Shown: positions 38,066 through 47,769 of the stretch, piece after piece
How the letters are laid out: every line of letters starts with the position of its first letter
Numbering within the stretch: the stretch's first letter is position 1
DNA from: Gammaproteobacteria bacterium
GTDB lineage: Bacteria > Pseudomonadota > Gammaproteobacteria > UBA6429 > Thiohalophilaceae
NCBI GenBank assembly: GCA_029880855.1
Contig: JAOUNS010000002.1
Span: 186,001-250,000, forward strand
Length of the DNA stretch: 64,000 bases
Direction: 5' to 3'
The notes under the pieces: model-generated
The model's input: only the letters and a program-made list of their open reading frames with translations
What the model was told of the DNA's origin: nothing
Databases searched by the model: none
Program-made: the position numbers and the translations under genes

Positions 38066-38806
38066 TCAGCGGCGCTGGCGCAGGGCCTCATACAGGCAGA
38101 TCCCGGTGGATACCGACACATTCAGGGACGAAACCTGGCCCTGCATGGGCAGGGAGACCAGAAAATCACACAATTCCGCTGTCTGGCGCCGCATTCCCTG
38201 ACCTTCCGCTCCCATCACCATCCCCAGCGGGCCGGTCAGATCCTGTTGGAAGAGATCCTGATCCGCATTGCCGGTGGTCCCCACCAGCCAGATCCCCCGC
38301 TGCTTGAGATTTTTCAGGGTTCGCGCCAGATTGGTTACCTGCACAAAGGGCACGCTCTCCGCTGCGCCACTGGCCACCTTGCGCACCGTCCCGTTCAGAC
38401 CACAGGCATTGTCTTTCGGTGTAATTACCGCATGCACTCCGGCCCCGTCCGCACTGCGCAAACAGGCGCCCAGATTGTGAGGGTCGGTCACCCCATCGAG
38501 AATCAGCAGGAAAGGCGCTTCGGTCAGCTCGTCCAGCCTGGCATACAACTGCTCCTCGTCCCACACACCACCGGCGGATGACTCCGCCGCCACACCCTGA
38601 TGCTGTGTATGGCCGCAGAGCCGGTCCAGCTCCTCCCGGCTTACCTTGTGATTGGAGATCGAGGCCTGTTTCGCCAGCCCCAGGATGGTCTGGATACGCT
38701 TGTCATGGCGACCTGCATCCACCCACAGCATGGACACAGACGCCGGATCTTTTTCCAACAGCGCCTGCACCGAATGCAGGCCATAAATGATTTGTTTATC
38801 AGCCAA
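38066..38806 (-). CDS. rlmB: 23S rRNA (guanosine-2'-O)-methyltransferase RlmB
   Basis: 246 residues. SPOUT-fold methyltransferase that modifies G2251 of 23S rRNA. Motifs: N-terminal substrate-binding domain (YGLHSVQALLE), then DGVTDPHNLGACLRSADGAGVHAV, VMGAEGQGMRRQTAELCDFLVSLPM and SLNVSVSTGICLYEALRQR. Its usual partner rnr lies upstream, but two extra genes separate them here. Confidence 0.95.
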   Translation of the reverse strand: MADKQIIYGLHSVQALLEKDPASVSMLWVDAGRHDKRIQTILGLAKQASISNHKVSREELDRLCGHTQHQGVAAESSAGGVWDEEQLYARLDELTEAPFLLILDGVTDPHNLGACLRSADGAGVHAVITPKDNACGLNGTVRKVASGAAESVPFVQVTNLARTLKNLKQRGIWLVGTTGNADQDLFQQDLTGPLGMVMGAEGQGMRRQTAELCDFLVSLPMQGQVSSLNVSVSTGICLYEALRQRR

Positions 38807-38828
38807 TGGTTATTTACTCGCTCACAGG

Positions 38829-40157
38829 TTAGTTAAGCATTACTGCTTCCCGGCCATTTTCCTCGAAGGGTATATCAAAAAACAAGCTGCCATCTGCTTT
38901 ATTGTATTGCGCCAGCTTTAAAGTATACGGGTTGTACAAATTCTTTTGTATAGTATTGAGATAGCCCTGAATCTCGGCAGTTTTCATTCCACTTGTCAGT
39001 ATTTCCAACTTTAGTTGAATCAGTCGTCTGGCCAGTTCAGGTTTATGGGAACGGATTATATATTTTATTAAATCGGGCTGTGGGATATCCAGAATAATTT
39101 TACCATACGGATTGTAGAGCATGTCAGGCAGCCACTTCGAATTATATTCAGTTCTATTGTTACGATACACCTGAAGTGCAGAGGGAAAATTTTCCAGTGC
39201 AACCTGAGATAATTTGATTTTACTTAAAATAATTTCATGTAATGAATTGAGAGTGGCATTTTTTTTGAATAAGCAACATTCGACAAAATATTCTTCCGGA
39301 AACCATCTATTTTCTTCCTGAGACAAACTCTTCTGAAGAAGTTCTATCTTTATTCCATTACCAACAAACTGAAATTCCCGTCTGAACTGCGGATAAAAGT
39401 CATAATCATTTACGTCATATGGTCGCAGAATCTCTTTGACTGCTGATGATTTGATAACAGCATGCTTATCATCTGTCAGCATTTCGGAAAACAACCACAA
39501 ATCCTCATAAAGAATGGAAACAGAAACCATTTTCTGGATCAAGTTTACATCACCATTCACAACCTTGCGCCAAAACTGAATATTTTTTGCAAGATATTCC
39601 AGAGCTGTCTGCTTCCTGTTATTCAACCACAGCTCAACAACCATGGCCGTATATACGTTATGCACTGACAACGCATGTTCGCCATATAAAGAACCCACTT
39701 CATCCTGAAAACCCGGGTATTTCAGCAGTTGTTGGTATCTATGTAAAAGCAAAGCATTATTTTTAACAACTTCAGAAAAATATGCTGATTTCTTTTTTAC
39801 TATTGCCAGACACCCAATTTTATCATTATATCCACATGCCAATATATTTACATCCGGCACATCCAGTATGTTTAACCAACCAAGTCTGGTTGTCACAAAT
39901 TCAAATTCTGTTTTACCTTGACGCAGATGCTCATCATAATCCTGCTTTACCTTCCAGCCCGCTTCCCACGGGTCCATCTTCTGATCAGCGGCGAGTCCGA
40001 TTAATGCAAAATAGCCATTCTTTTTCGGATCAACGTAGGCAGGAGTATATTCGAGATCGGCTTTGACCTCGGGACGCAACGCTTCATCACGCAGTTGCCA
40101 TACCAGAAATATAAAGAGAGGAACAAGAAAAAATATCAGGATATATTTTCGTTGCAT
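38829..40157 (-). CDS. Membrane-anchored protein of unknown function (tandem paralogue 2)
   Basis: 442 residues. One N-terminal membrane helix (YILIFFLVPLFIFLVWQL), then a large extracytoplasmic region. It shares with the next gene upstream DEALRPEVKADLEYTPAYVD, DPKKNGYFALIGL and MDPWEAGWKVKQ, and similar helical segments along its length (WLNNRKQTALEYLAKNIQFWR). No known domain. More AT-rich than its neighbours. It is on the rnr-rlmB strand, 22 bases ahead of rlmB. Confidence 0.75.
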   Translation of the reverse strand: MQRKYILIFFLVPLFIFLVWQLRDEALRPEVKADLEYTPAYVDPKKNGYFALIGLAADQKMDPWEAGWKVKQDYDEHLRQGKTEFEFVTTRLGWLNILDVPDVNILACGYNDKIGCLAIVKKKSAYFSEVVKNNALLLHRYQQLLKYPGFQDEVGSLYGEHALSVHNVYTAMVVELWLNNRKQTALEYLAKNIQFWRKVVNGDVNLIQKMVSVSILYEDLWLFSEMLTDDKHAVIKSSAVKEILRPYDVNDYDFYPQFRREFQFVGNGIKIELLQKSLSQEENRWFPEEYFVECCLFKKNATLNSLHEIILSKIKLSQVALENFPSALQVYRNNRTEYNSKWLPDMLYNPYGKIILDIPQPDLIKYIIRSHKPELARRLIQLKLEILTSGMKTAEIQGYLNTIQKNLYNPYTLKLAQYNKADGSLFFDIPFEENGREAVMLN

Positions 40158-40214
40158 AACGGCAGCTCTATTCAGGTTTGATATCTAATTGAGGTAACAG
40201 CATTCAGACAACAA

Positions 40215-41519
40215 CTACTGAAGAGTTAATCTGACCTTCTTGCCATTGACCATGGACATATCAAAATACAACTCGTTTCTGTCCTTGTCATAACCGGCCG
40301 GTTCCGCCGTATACAGATGGCCCAGTGATTTATCCTGTTTGCTCAACCAGGCGGGAATGTCTGATATTTTTATACCATTGTGGTTCAGATGATACTTCAA
40401 GACCACCAGCCGTCTTAACGCTTCCGTAAAATGCATTTGTACAATATAACTTTCGTAGGGGTGTTTGGCGATTTCAACCAGCATATTACCTACATGATTA
40501 TAAATTCGTGATTCACTCTCGGCCGTATTGAGCCACGCCTTGTGCGCGATATACGCCTCAGGAAATTTTTCCCATGGCACCGTGTTCAGGCTCACCACGG
40601 AAGACAACCGGGTATGCAGCGCATTAATGGTGGCATTTTGTTTGAAGAACAGCAGTTTGAACAGGGGATTACCGTCCTGCTGTCCCGCATGAATACGTCG
40701 AATGATCTGTGCATAACGCTGAAATTCCCGGCGGAATTGATGTTGCAGTGACAACTCTTGCGTGGTGAATGCGTTGGTAATTTGTTGCGGCAAGCCTTGT
40801 TTGGCAAGGAATGTCATGTCACTTGAAATCAGCGCGCCGTATAATTTCATATCCACATCGATCATGGCGCTGATCACCATTTTCATGGTCATGCCGGTAT
40901 CATTCACACTGATACGGCGCCAATAGGCCAAATCATCGATCAGCATTTGCAAAGCGGTTTGCTTTTTACCCGTTTGCCACATCAAACTGACTTTGGCCTG
41001 AAAAAGCTGGTGCAGCAGGATGCGCCCTGTCAGGCCGGGTGCCGCAACCGTTTCCTGGAATGCCGGATAGGTCTGCATTTTATTGTATCTGGCCAGCACT
41101 TCCTGATATTGGGGCAGCGACTCTGCGACGATTGTCCGGTGAAATTTAACCGCCGAAAAACAATCACCACCGCCGCAACCAAAATATTGCCGCATGTTGC
41201 CGGATTTAAGTTCGATATGATCCACCCAGGTATATTTCTCAACCGGGATGTTATCTTCACTGCCGCCATCCGCCAAATAACGGTCAAAGACCTGCTGCAC
41301 CTTCCAGCCTGCCTGCCACGGGTCCATGCCCGGCTCGGCGCGCAACCCCAGGTAGGCGTAGTATCCATTTTGTTTTGGATCGACATACGCAGGCTTATAC
41401 TCAAGATCGGCGTTGACTTCAGGTCGCAGGGATTCGTCAATGAGCAGATAGACGAAGAAGACGAGAACAACTGCGCCGATTGAGGCAAGGATAGTTTTCC
41501 TTTTACGTGTCATTGCCAT
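40215..41519 (-). CDS. Membrane-anchored protein of unknown function (tandem paralogue 1)
   Basis: 434 residues. N-terminal membrane helix (ILASIGAVVLVFFVYLLI), then DESLRPEVNADLEYKPAYVD, DPKQNGYYAYLGL and MDPWQAGWKVQQ, matching the following gene throughout. The shared pattern WxxxKKQTALQMLIDDLAYWR and FRREFQ argues for a common helical fold. A CGGGDC cysteine cluster is present only in this copy. No family recognised. The start at 41519 lies 19 bases after the rnr stop. Confidence 0.75.
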   Translation of the reverse strand: MAMTRKRKTILASIGAVVLVFFVYLLIDESLRPEVNADLEYKPAYVDPKQNGYYAYLGLRAEPGMDPWQAGWKVQQVFDRYLADGGSEDNIPVEKYTWVDHIELKSGNMRQYFGCGGGDCFSAVKFHRTIVAESLPQYQEVLARYNKMQTYPAFQETVAAPGLTGRILLHQLFQAKVSLMWQTGKKQTALQMLIDDLAYWRRISVNDTGMTMKMVISAMIDVDMKLYGALISSDMTFLAKQGLPQQITNAFTTQELSLQHQFRREFQRYAQIIRRIHAGQQDGNPLFKLLFFKQNATINALHTRLSSVVSLNTVPWEKFPEAYIAHKAWLNTAESESRIYNHVGNMLVEIAKHPYESYIVQMHFTEALRRLVVLKYHLNHNGIKISDIPAWLSKQDKSLGHLYTAEPAGYDKDRNELYFDMSMVNGKKVRLTLQ

Positions 41520-41537
41520 GTGTGTATATCCAGCCTG

Positions 41538-43889
41538 TCAGTTACGGCGTTTCCTTTTCGCGCCTTTCTTGTTGGACTTTTTACCGGTGGATTTTTTCCC
41601 GCCTTTCTTCTTCGAATTCGTCTGCTGCCCGGGACGGGATTTTTTCGCTTCCTGTCTGGCGTTTTTCACCGATTTTTCCACACTCTTTTGTTCCTGCTTG
41701 CTCAGTGTGGCGATAGGCTGTCCGTCGGCAAGTTCAAAATCGATCTTGCGTTCATCCAGATCTACCCTGGCCACCTTGACGCTGATTGGATCACCGAGGC
41801 GGAAGATGTGTCGGCTGTGATCACCAATCATGCGGTGATGAGTGGGATCATAATGGTAATAGTCATTCCCCAGAGAGGTGACGTGAACCAGACCTTCGAC
41901 GTAGATTTCGTTGAGTTCGACGAACAGACCGAAGCTGGTGACGGAACTGATCACACCGGCATACTCTTCACCGATCTTGTCCAGCATGTATTCACACTTC
42001 AGCCAGTCGATGGCATCGCGGGTTGCTTCATCGGCGCGTCGTTCGGTCATGGAGCAATGCTCACCGAACTGATCCATGTCGGCTGTGTTATAGCTAAAGT
42101 TGTCTGCCGTTCCACCGCGCAGTTTGTGTCTGATGGCGCGATGCACCAGCAAGTCGGGATAGCGACGAATGGGTGAGGTAAAGTGGGCATAGGCATCAAA
42201 GGCCAGACCGAAGTGCCCGGCATTATCCGGCGTATAGACCGCCTGCTTCAGACTGCGCAACATGACAGTCTGAATCAAATGGGCATCATGACGCTCCCGG
42301 ATCGAATCAAGCAATTTGGCATAATGGGCCGGTTGTGGATCATCCCCGCCACCGAGGTTTAAACCCAGCTCCGCCAGGAAGGCACGCAAATCGGTAAGTT
42401 TTTCATCATTGGGCCCTTCGTGGACACGATAGAGGGCGGGCAATTCATGTTCTGTCAGGAAATCAGCGGCGGCCACATTGGCCAGCAACATACACTCTTC
42501 AATCAGTCGATGGGCATCATTCCGCACCGAGGGAATGATGCGTTCGATCTTGCGATCTTCGCCGAAGATGATCCGTGTCTCGGTCGTTTCAAACTCAATC
42601 GCGCCGCGTTTCTGCCGCGCCTTGATCAACTCCTGGAACAGACCATAGAGATTTTCCAGATGGGGCACCAGCGCGGCATACTGTTCACGTAACGCTGCAT
42701 CCTTGTCCACCAGCATGGCCGCGACTTTGGTGTAGGTGAGTCGGGCATGTGAGCGCATCACCCCTTCAAAGAAACGGTAGTTTTGCAATTTGCCGCCGGC
42801 TGACAGATTCAGTTCACAGACCATGCAGAGGCGATCGATATCGGGATTGATCGAGCACAGGCCGTTGGAAAGAACTTCGGGCAACATGGGGATCACCCGC
42901 TCGGGGAAATAGACCGAGTTGCCCCGCTCTTTGGCAGCCGCATCCAGGGCCATGCCCGGTTTCACATAGGCCGAGACATCGGCAATGGCCACCAGCAAAC
43001 GCCAGCCGCTGCCCTGTTTTTCACAATAAACCGCATCATCAAAGTCGCGGGCGTCTTCACCGTCAATCGTGACCAACGGCAGTTGACGGATATCTTCACG
43101 CCCCTGCTTGGCCTGCTCCGGCACCTCTTCGGTAAAGCGTGCGGCTTCCCGCTCCACTTCCGGCGACCAGACCTGGGGCAGTTCATGGCTGCGGATCGCG
43201 ATATCAATCTCCATGCCGGGGGCCATGTGGTCCCCCAACACCTCTTCCACCCGGCCGATGGCCTGACGGTAGCGGTTGGGCTGCTCGACGATTTGCACAC
43301 TGACGATCTGGCCGTGCTGCGCCGGTCCCATATTCTCCTTGGGCACCAGAATATCCTGGCTGATGCGCTTGTTATCCGGGACCACAAAACCCACCCCGCC
43401 TTCCACAAACAAGCGACCGACGACACGCTGGGTATTTCGCTCCAGCACCTCCACCACCCCGCCCTCACGGCGGCCGCGACGGTCGAGGCCCTTCACGTGG
43501 ACCATGGCCCGATCACCATGCATCAGCGACTGCATCTCGCGGGCCGACAGGAACAGATCATCGCCCCCCTCATCGGGGATCAGAAAACCGAAGCCGTCCG
43601 GATGCCCCTGCACCCTGCCCTTGATGAGGTCCATTTTACTGACCAGACCGTAGCCCCCCTTGCGGGTATAGATAATTTGGCCGTCTCGCTCCATGGCCCG
43701 CAGGCGTCGCCGCAGGGCCTCGCGCTGCTCGTCACTGACCAACTGCAGGGTCTCGGCGATCTGCTCGCGATTCAGCGTCCCCTGCTTATCGAGGAGATCC
43801 ATAATAAATTCACGGCTGGGGATGGGATTATCGTATTTCTCGGCCTCGCGGCCGGCGTAGGGGTCTTGTCCGGAGGGGGTTTTGCTCAT
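41538..43889 (-). CDS. rnr: Ribonuclease R
   Basis: 783 residues from the ATG at 43887-43889 (a TTG six codons earlier is in frame). Processive 3'-5' exoribonuclease that degrades structured RNA. Order: winged-helix (IPSREFIMDLLDKQGTLNREQIAETL), cold-shock domains (GRVQGHPDGFGFLIPDEGG), RNB catalytic domain with DGEDARDFDDAVYCE, S1 domain (EYAGVISSVTSFGLFVELNEIYVEGLVHV), and a lysine-rich tail (KKKGGKKSTGKKSNKKGAKR). The acidic residues of the active site are intact. Confidence 0.96.
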   Translation of the reverse strand: MSKTPSGQDPYAGREAEKYDNPIPSREFIMDLLDKQGTLNREQIAETLQLVSDEQREALRRRLRAMERDGQIIYTRKGGYGLVSKMDLIKGRVQGHPDGFGFLIPDEGGDDLFLSAREMQSLMHGDRAMVHVKGLDRRGRREGGVVEVLERNTQRVVGRLFVEGGVGFVVPDNKRISQDILVPKENMGPAQHGQIVSVQIVEQPNRYRQAIGRVEEVLGDHMAPGMEIDIAIRSHELPQVWSPEVEREAARFTEEVPEQAKQGREDIRQLPLVTIDGEDARDFDDAVYCEKQGSGWRLLVAIADVSAYVKPGMALDAAAKERGNSVYFPERVIPMLPEVLSNGLCSINPDIDRLCMVCELNLSAGGKLQNYRFFEGVMRSHARLTYTKVAAMLVDKDAALREQYAALVPHLENLYGLFQELIKARQKRGAIEFETTETRIIFGEDRKIERIIPSVRNDAHRLIEECMLLANVAAADFLTEHELPALYRVHEGPNDEKLTDLRAFLAELGLNLGGGDDPQPAHYAKLLDSIRERHDAHLIQTVMLRSLKQAVYTPDNAGHFGLAFDAYAHFTSPIRRYPDLLVHRAIRHKLRGGTADNFSYNTADMDQFGEHCSMTERRADEATRDAIDWLKCEYMLDKIGEEYAGVISSVTSFGLFVELNEIYVEGLVHVTSLGNDYYHYDPTHHRMIGDHSRHIFRLGDPISVKVARVDLDERKIDFELADGQPIATLSKQEQKSVEKSVKNARQEAKKSRPGQQTNSKKKGGKKSTGKKSNKKGAKRKRRN

Positions 43890-43961
43890 TTGTATTATAT
43901 CTTTCAACTATTTGATAGGCAGACAGCATAGCAGAGATCGGCCCCGGACAGGACATTTTCA

Positions 43962-43990
43962 TTGACAAGATTGAGCTCTCCCGGTAAAGT
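43962..43990 (+). promoter_or_regulatory. Sigma70-type promoter of tRNA-Leu
   Basis: TTGACA (43962-43967), a 17-base spacer, TAAAGT (43985-43990), then a GC-rich discriminator (GCGCCGCTCC). This is a strong consensus promoter and the discriminator is of the kind linked to stringent control of stable RNA. Transcription should start near 43997, about 30 bases before the tRNA. Confidence 0.8.
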
Positions 43991-44025
43991 GCGCCGCTCC
44001 TGAACCGGTGAAAACCGGGACCTTG

Positions 44026-44112
44026 GCCGAGGTGGCGAAATTGGTAGACGCGCTAGCTTCAGGTGCTAGTGGGGGAAACCCCGTGGAGGTTCAAGTCCTC
44101 TCCTCGGCACCA
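44026..44112 (+). tRNA. tRNA-Leu (anticodon CAG)
   Basis: 87 bases including an encoded CCA. Acceptor stem GCCGAGG (44026-44032) pairs with CCTCGGC (44102-44108); discriminator A and CCA follow. The anticodon stem CTAGC/GCTAG encloses the loop TTCAGGT, giving anticodon CAG for CUG codons. A long variable arm (GTGGGGGAAACCCCGT) and TTCAAGT in the T loop mark it as a class II tRNA. Confidence 0.96.
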
Positions 44113-44192
44113 CTTTATATACTCCCTGCACAATCATCCACGCAATAATATTTCCGGGTTGTCTCAAATATCGTTTAATCAGTTGATTGTGA

Positions 44193-45056
44193 TTAATAAC
44201 CACAGCCACAATACAGCTTCCGTGTAAACTTATTATTTTCCAGCACATATACACCAGCGCCACTCCCTTCGGTAATCCTGTCATCCACAACTACTTCCAT
44301 CACCCCATCCCCTTTCACATCCAGAATGGCGTTAATTGAATATAGATTGGGTGCAACAGAGGGTGGTTCAGGCATAAGTGTATCTTTCAGGTGTATTTCA
44401 CCGACAACAAGTCTCGTTACCGGTTTTTCGTCAATGACTTCTCTAAACAACACAATGGAATATTCACCTTTTAAGGAATAAAGAGGTGTATCTCCTCTGT
44501 TATACCCTCTGTGTGTTTTTGCAAAGTAAGTCGCGACAATAAACACTTCATCTTTTCCATCACCCTGTATATCCGTCTTTAGAACATTTTCAATCTTTAT
44601 GACAGGATTAACCAGCCCATTTTCCTTAAGAAAATCGGCGACAACTTTTTTATATGCAGCAGAATTCGGGTTAAGGTGTTTTACTGCTCTGGGAACAGGG
44701 TTCCAGTTAATACCACCTAATGCAGTATAGGCACCCTGAGTGTCTGATTTAAGATCAACATAATAGTAAGAATCGCAGGGATATCCCTGCCGCTTAAGTG
44801 GAGTGGCCTTTTCACCCGTTCGAGATTCTTTTAGAGAATACAGATCATATTTTCCAGGTGTGCTGATATTCGCCTCCAGCTTTTCATCCTCTTTAGCCAT
44901 TAACCATTGCTTATTCGCAACTCTACCCATCATACAGCGTGCATGCGTGGAGAGGATGTAACCGGTCGGTGCCGGTGCAGTAAAACCACTTTGGATACCT
45001 GCCACACCAAGAAAACAGAAGATTACTCCCCCAAGAAACAGTCTGTTTTTATTCAC
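44193..45056 (-). CDS. Exported protein of unknown function with FG-GAP-like motifs
   Basis: 287 residues from the GTG at 45054-45056, preceded by AAAGGT; a TTG at 45095 is less likely. Signal peptide NRLFLGGVIFCFLGVAGI..GFTA. Two calcium-loop-like motifs occur in beta-hairpin contexts: DIQGDGKDEVFIVATYF and DVKGDGVMEVVVDDRI, resembling FG-GAP/VCBS repeats. No other family recognised. It lies 40 bases after the MHYT-GGDEF-EAL gene on the same strand and may be co-transcribed. Confidence 0.65.
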   Translation of the reverse strand: MNKNRLFLGGVIFCFLGVAGIQSGFTAPAPTGYILSTHARCMMGRVANKQWLMAKEDEKLEANISTPGKYDLYSLKESRTGEKATPLKRQGYPCDSYYYVDLKSDTQGAYTALGGINWNPVPRAVKHLNPNSAAYKKVVADFLKENGLVNPVIKIENVLKTDIQGDGKDEVFIVATYFAKTHRGYNRGDTPLYSLKGEYSIVLFREVIDEKPVTRLVVGEIHLKDTLMPEPPSVAPNLYSINAILDVKGDGVMEVVVDDRITEGSGAGVYVLENNKFTRKLYCGCGY

Positions 45057-45096
45057 GCCAAGACCTTTTAAATTGAATATATTTTCAAGTATCAAA

Positions 45097-47562
45097 TCAG
45101 GAAAAATTTCTCTTTTTATTCTCTATCGTATCAACACCAATCACCCCTTCAAGCAACAGCGGGCGCAGTTGTGTTTCCGGAAGTGGTTGGCTGAAGTGAT
45201 AACCTTGCAGGGAATGACACTGGCGTTCGGTCAGGAAGACCTGTTGTGCATTGTTTTCCACACCTTCAGCGACGACATTGAGTTTCAGGCTGTGGGCCAT
45301 GTCGAGGATGAGTTGGACGATGGCGGCGTCGTCGGGGTCGTTGATGATGTCTCTGACGAAGGAGCGATCGATTTTCAGGGTATGGATGGGGATCTTGCGC
45401 AGGTAGCTGAGGGATGAATAGCCGGTTCCGAAATCATCAATGGCCAATTGCACTCCAAGGGCGTGCAGTTCGGTGATGGTTTGCATGGTGCGTCCGGTTT
45501 GCTGGATCAGGGTGTTTTCCGTGATTTCCAGTTCCAGGTAATGTGCCTGCATACCGGTGTCGCGCAGCACGGTATCGATCTGTTGGACCAGTTCGATTTC
45601 ATTGAATTGGCGGGCCGACAGGTTGACGGCAATGCGCAACGGTCCCACGCCTTCTCGCAGCCAGGTTATATGTTGCCGGCAGGCGGTTTTGATGACCCAT
45701 TCACCCACCGGGACAATCAAGCCGGTCTCTTCCAGTATGTTAATAAACTCCAGTGGCTGGACCAGCCCCAACTGCGGGTGTTGCCACCGCAGCAGTGCTT
45801 CAACGGCGGTGATCATGCCGGTTGCGGTGTCGATTTGCGGTTGGTAATACAGCACGAATTCTTCCCGCTCCAGCGCATGACGCAAACTGGTTTCCAGTTG
45901 CAATCGTTCATCGGCTCTGGCATTCATGGCGGTGGTGTAGAAATGATAACGATTTCCCCCGTCAGCCTTGGCGCTGTACATGGCGATGTCCGCATGACGC
46001 ATCATTAGTGCCGGATCTGCGCCGTCGTCCGGATAGATGCTGATCCCGATGCTGGCGGTGGAAAAGAGTTCCTGTTCATTATAGATAAACGGTTTTGTGA
46101 AACTGGTGATCAATTTTTTCGCGATGGGTGTGATTTCATCTCTGGTCGTGATGTCTTCCAGCAGGACGGTGAATTCATCACCGGACAGTCGCGCCACTAC
46201 ATCACCTTCCCGTATACACTCTTTAAGCCGGAGCGCTATTTCCTGCAGCAGAAAATCCCCGACATGATGGCCCAGGGTGTCATTGATCAGTTTGAAGCGA
46301 TCCACGTCCATAAACATTACGGCAACCTGACTGTCCCGACGACGGGCATGGGTCAGGGCATGCCGGATATGTTCCTGGAATGACAGGCGGTTCGGCAGTG
46401 TGGTCAGAACATCGTGATGGGCAAGATAATGCAGTCGTTTTTGTGTTTCGATGCGTTCGGAAATATCGCGGATGGTGCCGATGAATATCCTTTTTCCGTC
46501 CACCACGGTTTCACTGATGGACAGGTCGATGGGAAAAGTGCTGCCGTCTTTATGCACCGCATGAAATTCACTTTGTCCGAAGCCAATCAGTTTTGAGTCG
46601 CCATCGGCCAAATACTTCTTAATGTAACCATCGTGCCTGCTGTGCCAGGGTTCAGGCATCAGGATATTGACGTTGGCATTGAGCAATTCTGCGGGTTTAT
46701 AACCGAAGACCCGTTCAACAGCGCCATTGGCAAATTCTATGATACCGGATGTATTGATGGTAATGATCACATCGACAACATTTTCTGTAATGGCGCGGAC
46801 CCGCTCTTCATTGGCGCGAACCAGGTTGGCTTCCGCGACCAGTCTGGCTGACCACAGGGCGAAGGACATGAGCAGAATAGAGGAAACTGTCAGTGAGCCG
46901 CCCATCAATACCGGGTCCAGTTCAAAACCGGGGGTGCTTAGCATTGTTTTCCCGTTTTGATACACCGTCATGGCGGCCATGCCTGTGTAGTGCATACCGG
47001 CGATCGCCGTGCCCATCAAGAGTGAGCTGCCGGCCTTAAAACGCAGGGTTGCGGATATTTCACCTCGACCGATAGCAAAGGCCATCCAGATTGCCGCCAC
47101 GGCCGCACCGATACCGATGAGTATCGAAACCGCCACCAACCATGGGTTGTAGTGCATGGATGCCGGCATACGCATGGCGGCCATGCCGATGTAATGCATG
47201 CTGACAATACCGAGTCCGAGACAGATACCGCCGAGGCTGATCCGCAGATGATTCTTCTTTCCCGCCGCAACCGCCAGACCGATGATACATGCGGCAACCG
47301 CGACAACGAGAGACCAAAGTGTAACTGCGCCGTCATACCTGACCGGCATCGGCAGGGTGTAGGCCAGCATGGCGACAAAGTGCATGGACCAGATCCCCAG
47401 CCCCAACACCAGCCCGCCTGCGCCGATGCGGGTCCGAAACAGGTGTGTGGAATATCGATCATTCAGTCGGGACAATAAATTAAGTGCGGTATAAGCGGCA
47501 AACACAGCAATCATGACCGACAACATGACCAACTCAATGTGATAGCTTCCCTGTATGATCAT
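45097..47562 (-). CDS. MHYT-PAS-GGDEF-EAL membrane signalling protein
   Basis: 821 residues from the ATG at 47560-47562; a TTG six codons upstream is possible. The N-terminal MHYT sensor has repeated signatures MHFVAM, MHYIGMAAM and MHYTGMAAM in seven membrane helices; MHYT is proposed to bind copper and sense oxygen, CO or NO. A PAS domain follows (TSGIIEFANGAVERVFGY), then GGDEF with SGDEF instead of GGDEF and an RxxD inhibitory site (REGD). The EAL domain is complete: VEALLRWQHP, NLSARQF, LELEITENTL, AIDDFGTGYSS, LKIDRSFV, AEGVEN. c-di-GMP hydrolysis is likely its main activity; synthesis is uncertain. Confidence 0.92.
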   Translation of the reverse strand: MIIQGSYHIELVMLSVMIAVFAAYTALNLLSRLNDRYSTHLFRTRIGAGGLVLGLGIWSMHFVAMLAYTLPMPVRYDGAVTLWSLVVAVAACIIGLAVAAGKKNHLRISLGGICLGLGIVSMHYIGMAAMRMPASMHYNPWLVAVSILIGIGAAVAAIWMAFAIGRGEISATLRFKAGSSLLMGTAIAGMHYTGMAAMTVYQNGKTMLSTPGFELDPVLMGGSLTVSSILLMSFALWSARLVAEANLVRANEERVRAITENVVDVIITINTSGIIEFANGAVERVFGYKPAELLNANVNILMPEPWHSRHDGYIKKYLADGDSKLIGFGQSEFHAVHKDGSTFPIDLSISETVVDGKRIFIGTIRDISERIETQKRLHYLAHHDVLTTLPNRLSFQEHIRHALTHARRRDSQVAVMFMDVDRFKLINDTLGHHVGDFLLQEIALRLKECIREGDVVARLSGDEFTVLLEDITTRDEITPIAKKLITSFTKPFIYNEQELFSTASIGISIYPDDGADPALMMRHADIAMYSAKADGGNRYHFYTTAMNARADERLQLETSLRHALEREEFVLYYQPQIDTATGMITAVEALLRWQHPQLGLVQPLEFINILEETGLIVPVGEWVIKTACRQHITWLREGVGPLRIAVNLSARQFNEIELVQQIDTVLRDTGMQAHYLELEITENTLIQQTGRTMQTITELHALGVQLAIDDFGTGYSSLSYLRKIPIHTLKIDRSFVRDIINDPDDAAIVQLILDMAHSLKLNVVAEGVENNAQQVFLTERQCHSLQGYHFSQPLPETQLRPLLLEGVIGVDTIENKKRNFS

Positions 47563-47657
47563 CTGTGTTGTATTTTCCAAAATAGACTCAGGTTATTCGT
47601 TGCTGATTGCCTGGACAAATTAACGTATTTTGCTGTCGGTCACTATATATAAATTGT

Positions 47658-47683
47658 AATAATGCGTTTCCTGCAGCATTATT
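47658..47683 (-). terminator. Candidate terminator after the AlkB-like gene
   Basis: AATAATGC and GCATTATT form an 8-base stem with a 10-base loop, 86 bases beyond the AlkB-like stop. No strong U-run follows on the minus strand. Confidence 0.3.
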
Positions 47684-47769
47684 TTCTCCTGACGCGGGTA
47701 CTGCATGCGGCGTCGTACACGGTTGTTTTGCTGTCGTTTTGTCATGCCGGCAAGGAGTGATGATTCAGG

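Noticed and set aside
44085-44112. tRNA-Leu 3' end as phage or island attachment site
   Set aside because: No second copy of the 3' end and no integrase gene were seen in the window.
44066-44290. 74-codon minus-strand open frame ending near PRRGLEPPRGFPH
   Set aside because: That peptide is the antisense translation of a tRNA-Leu gene, a well-known false ORF.
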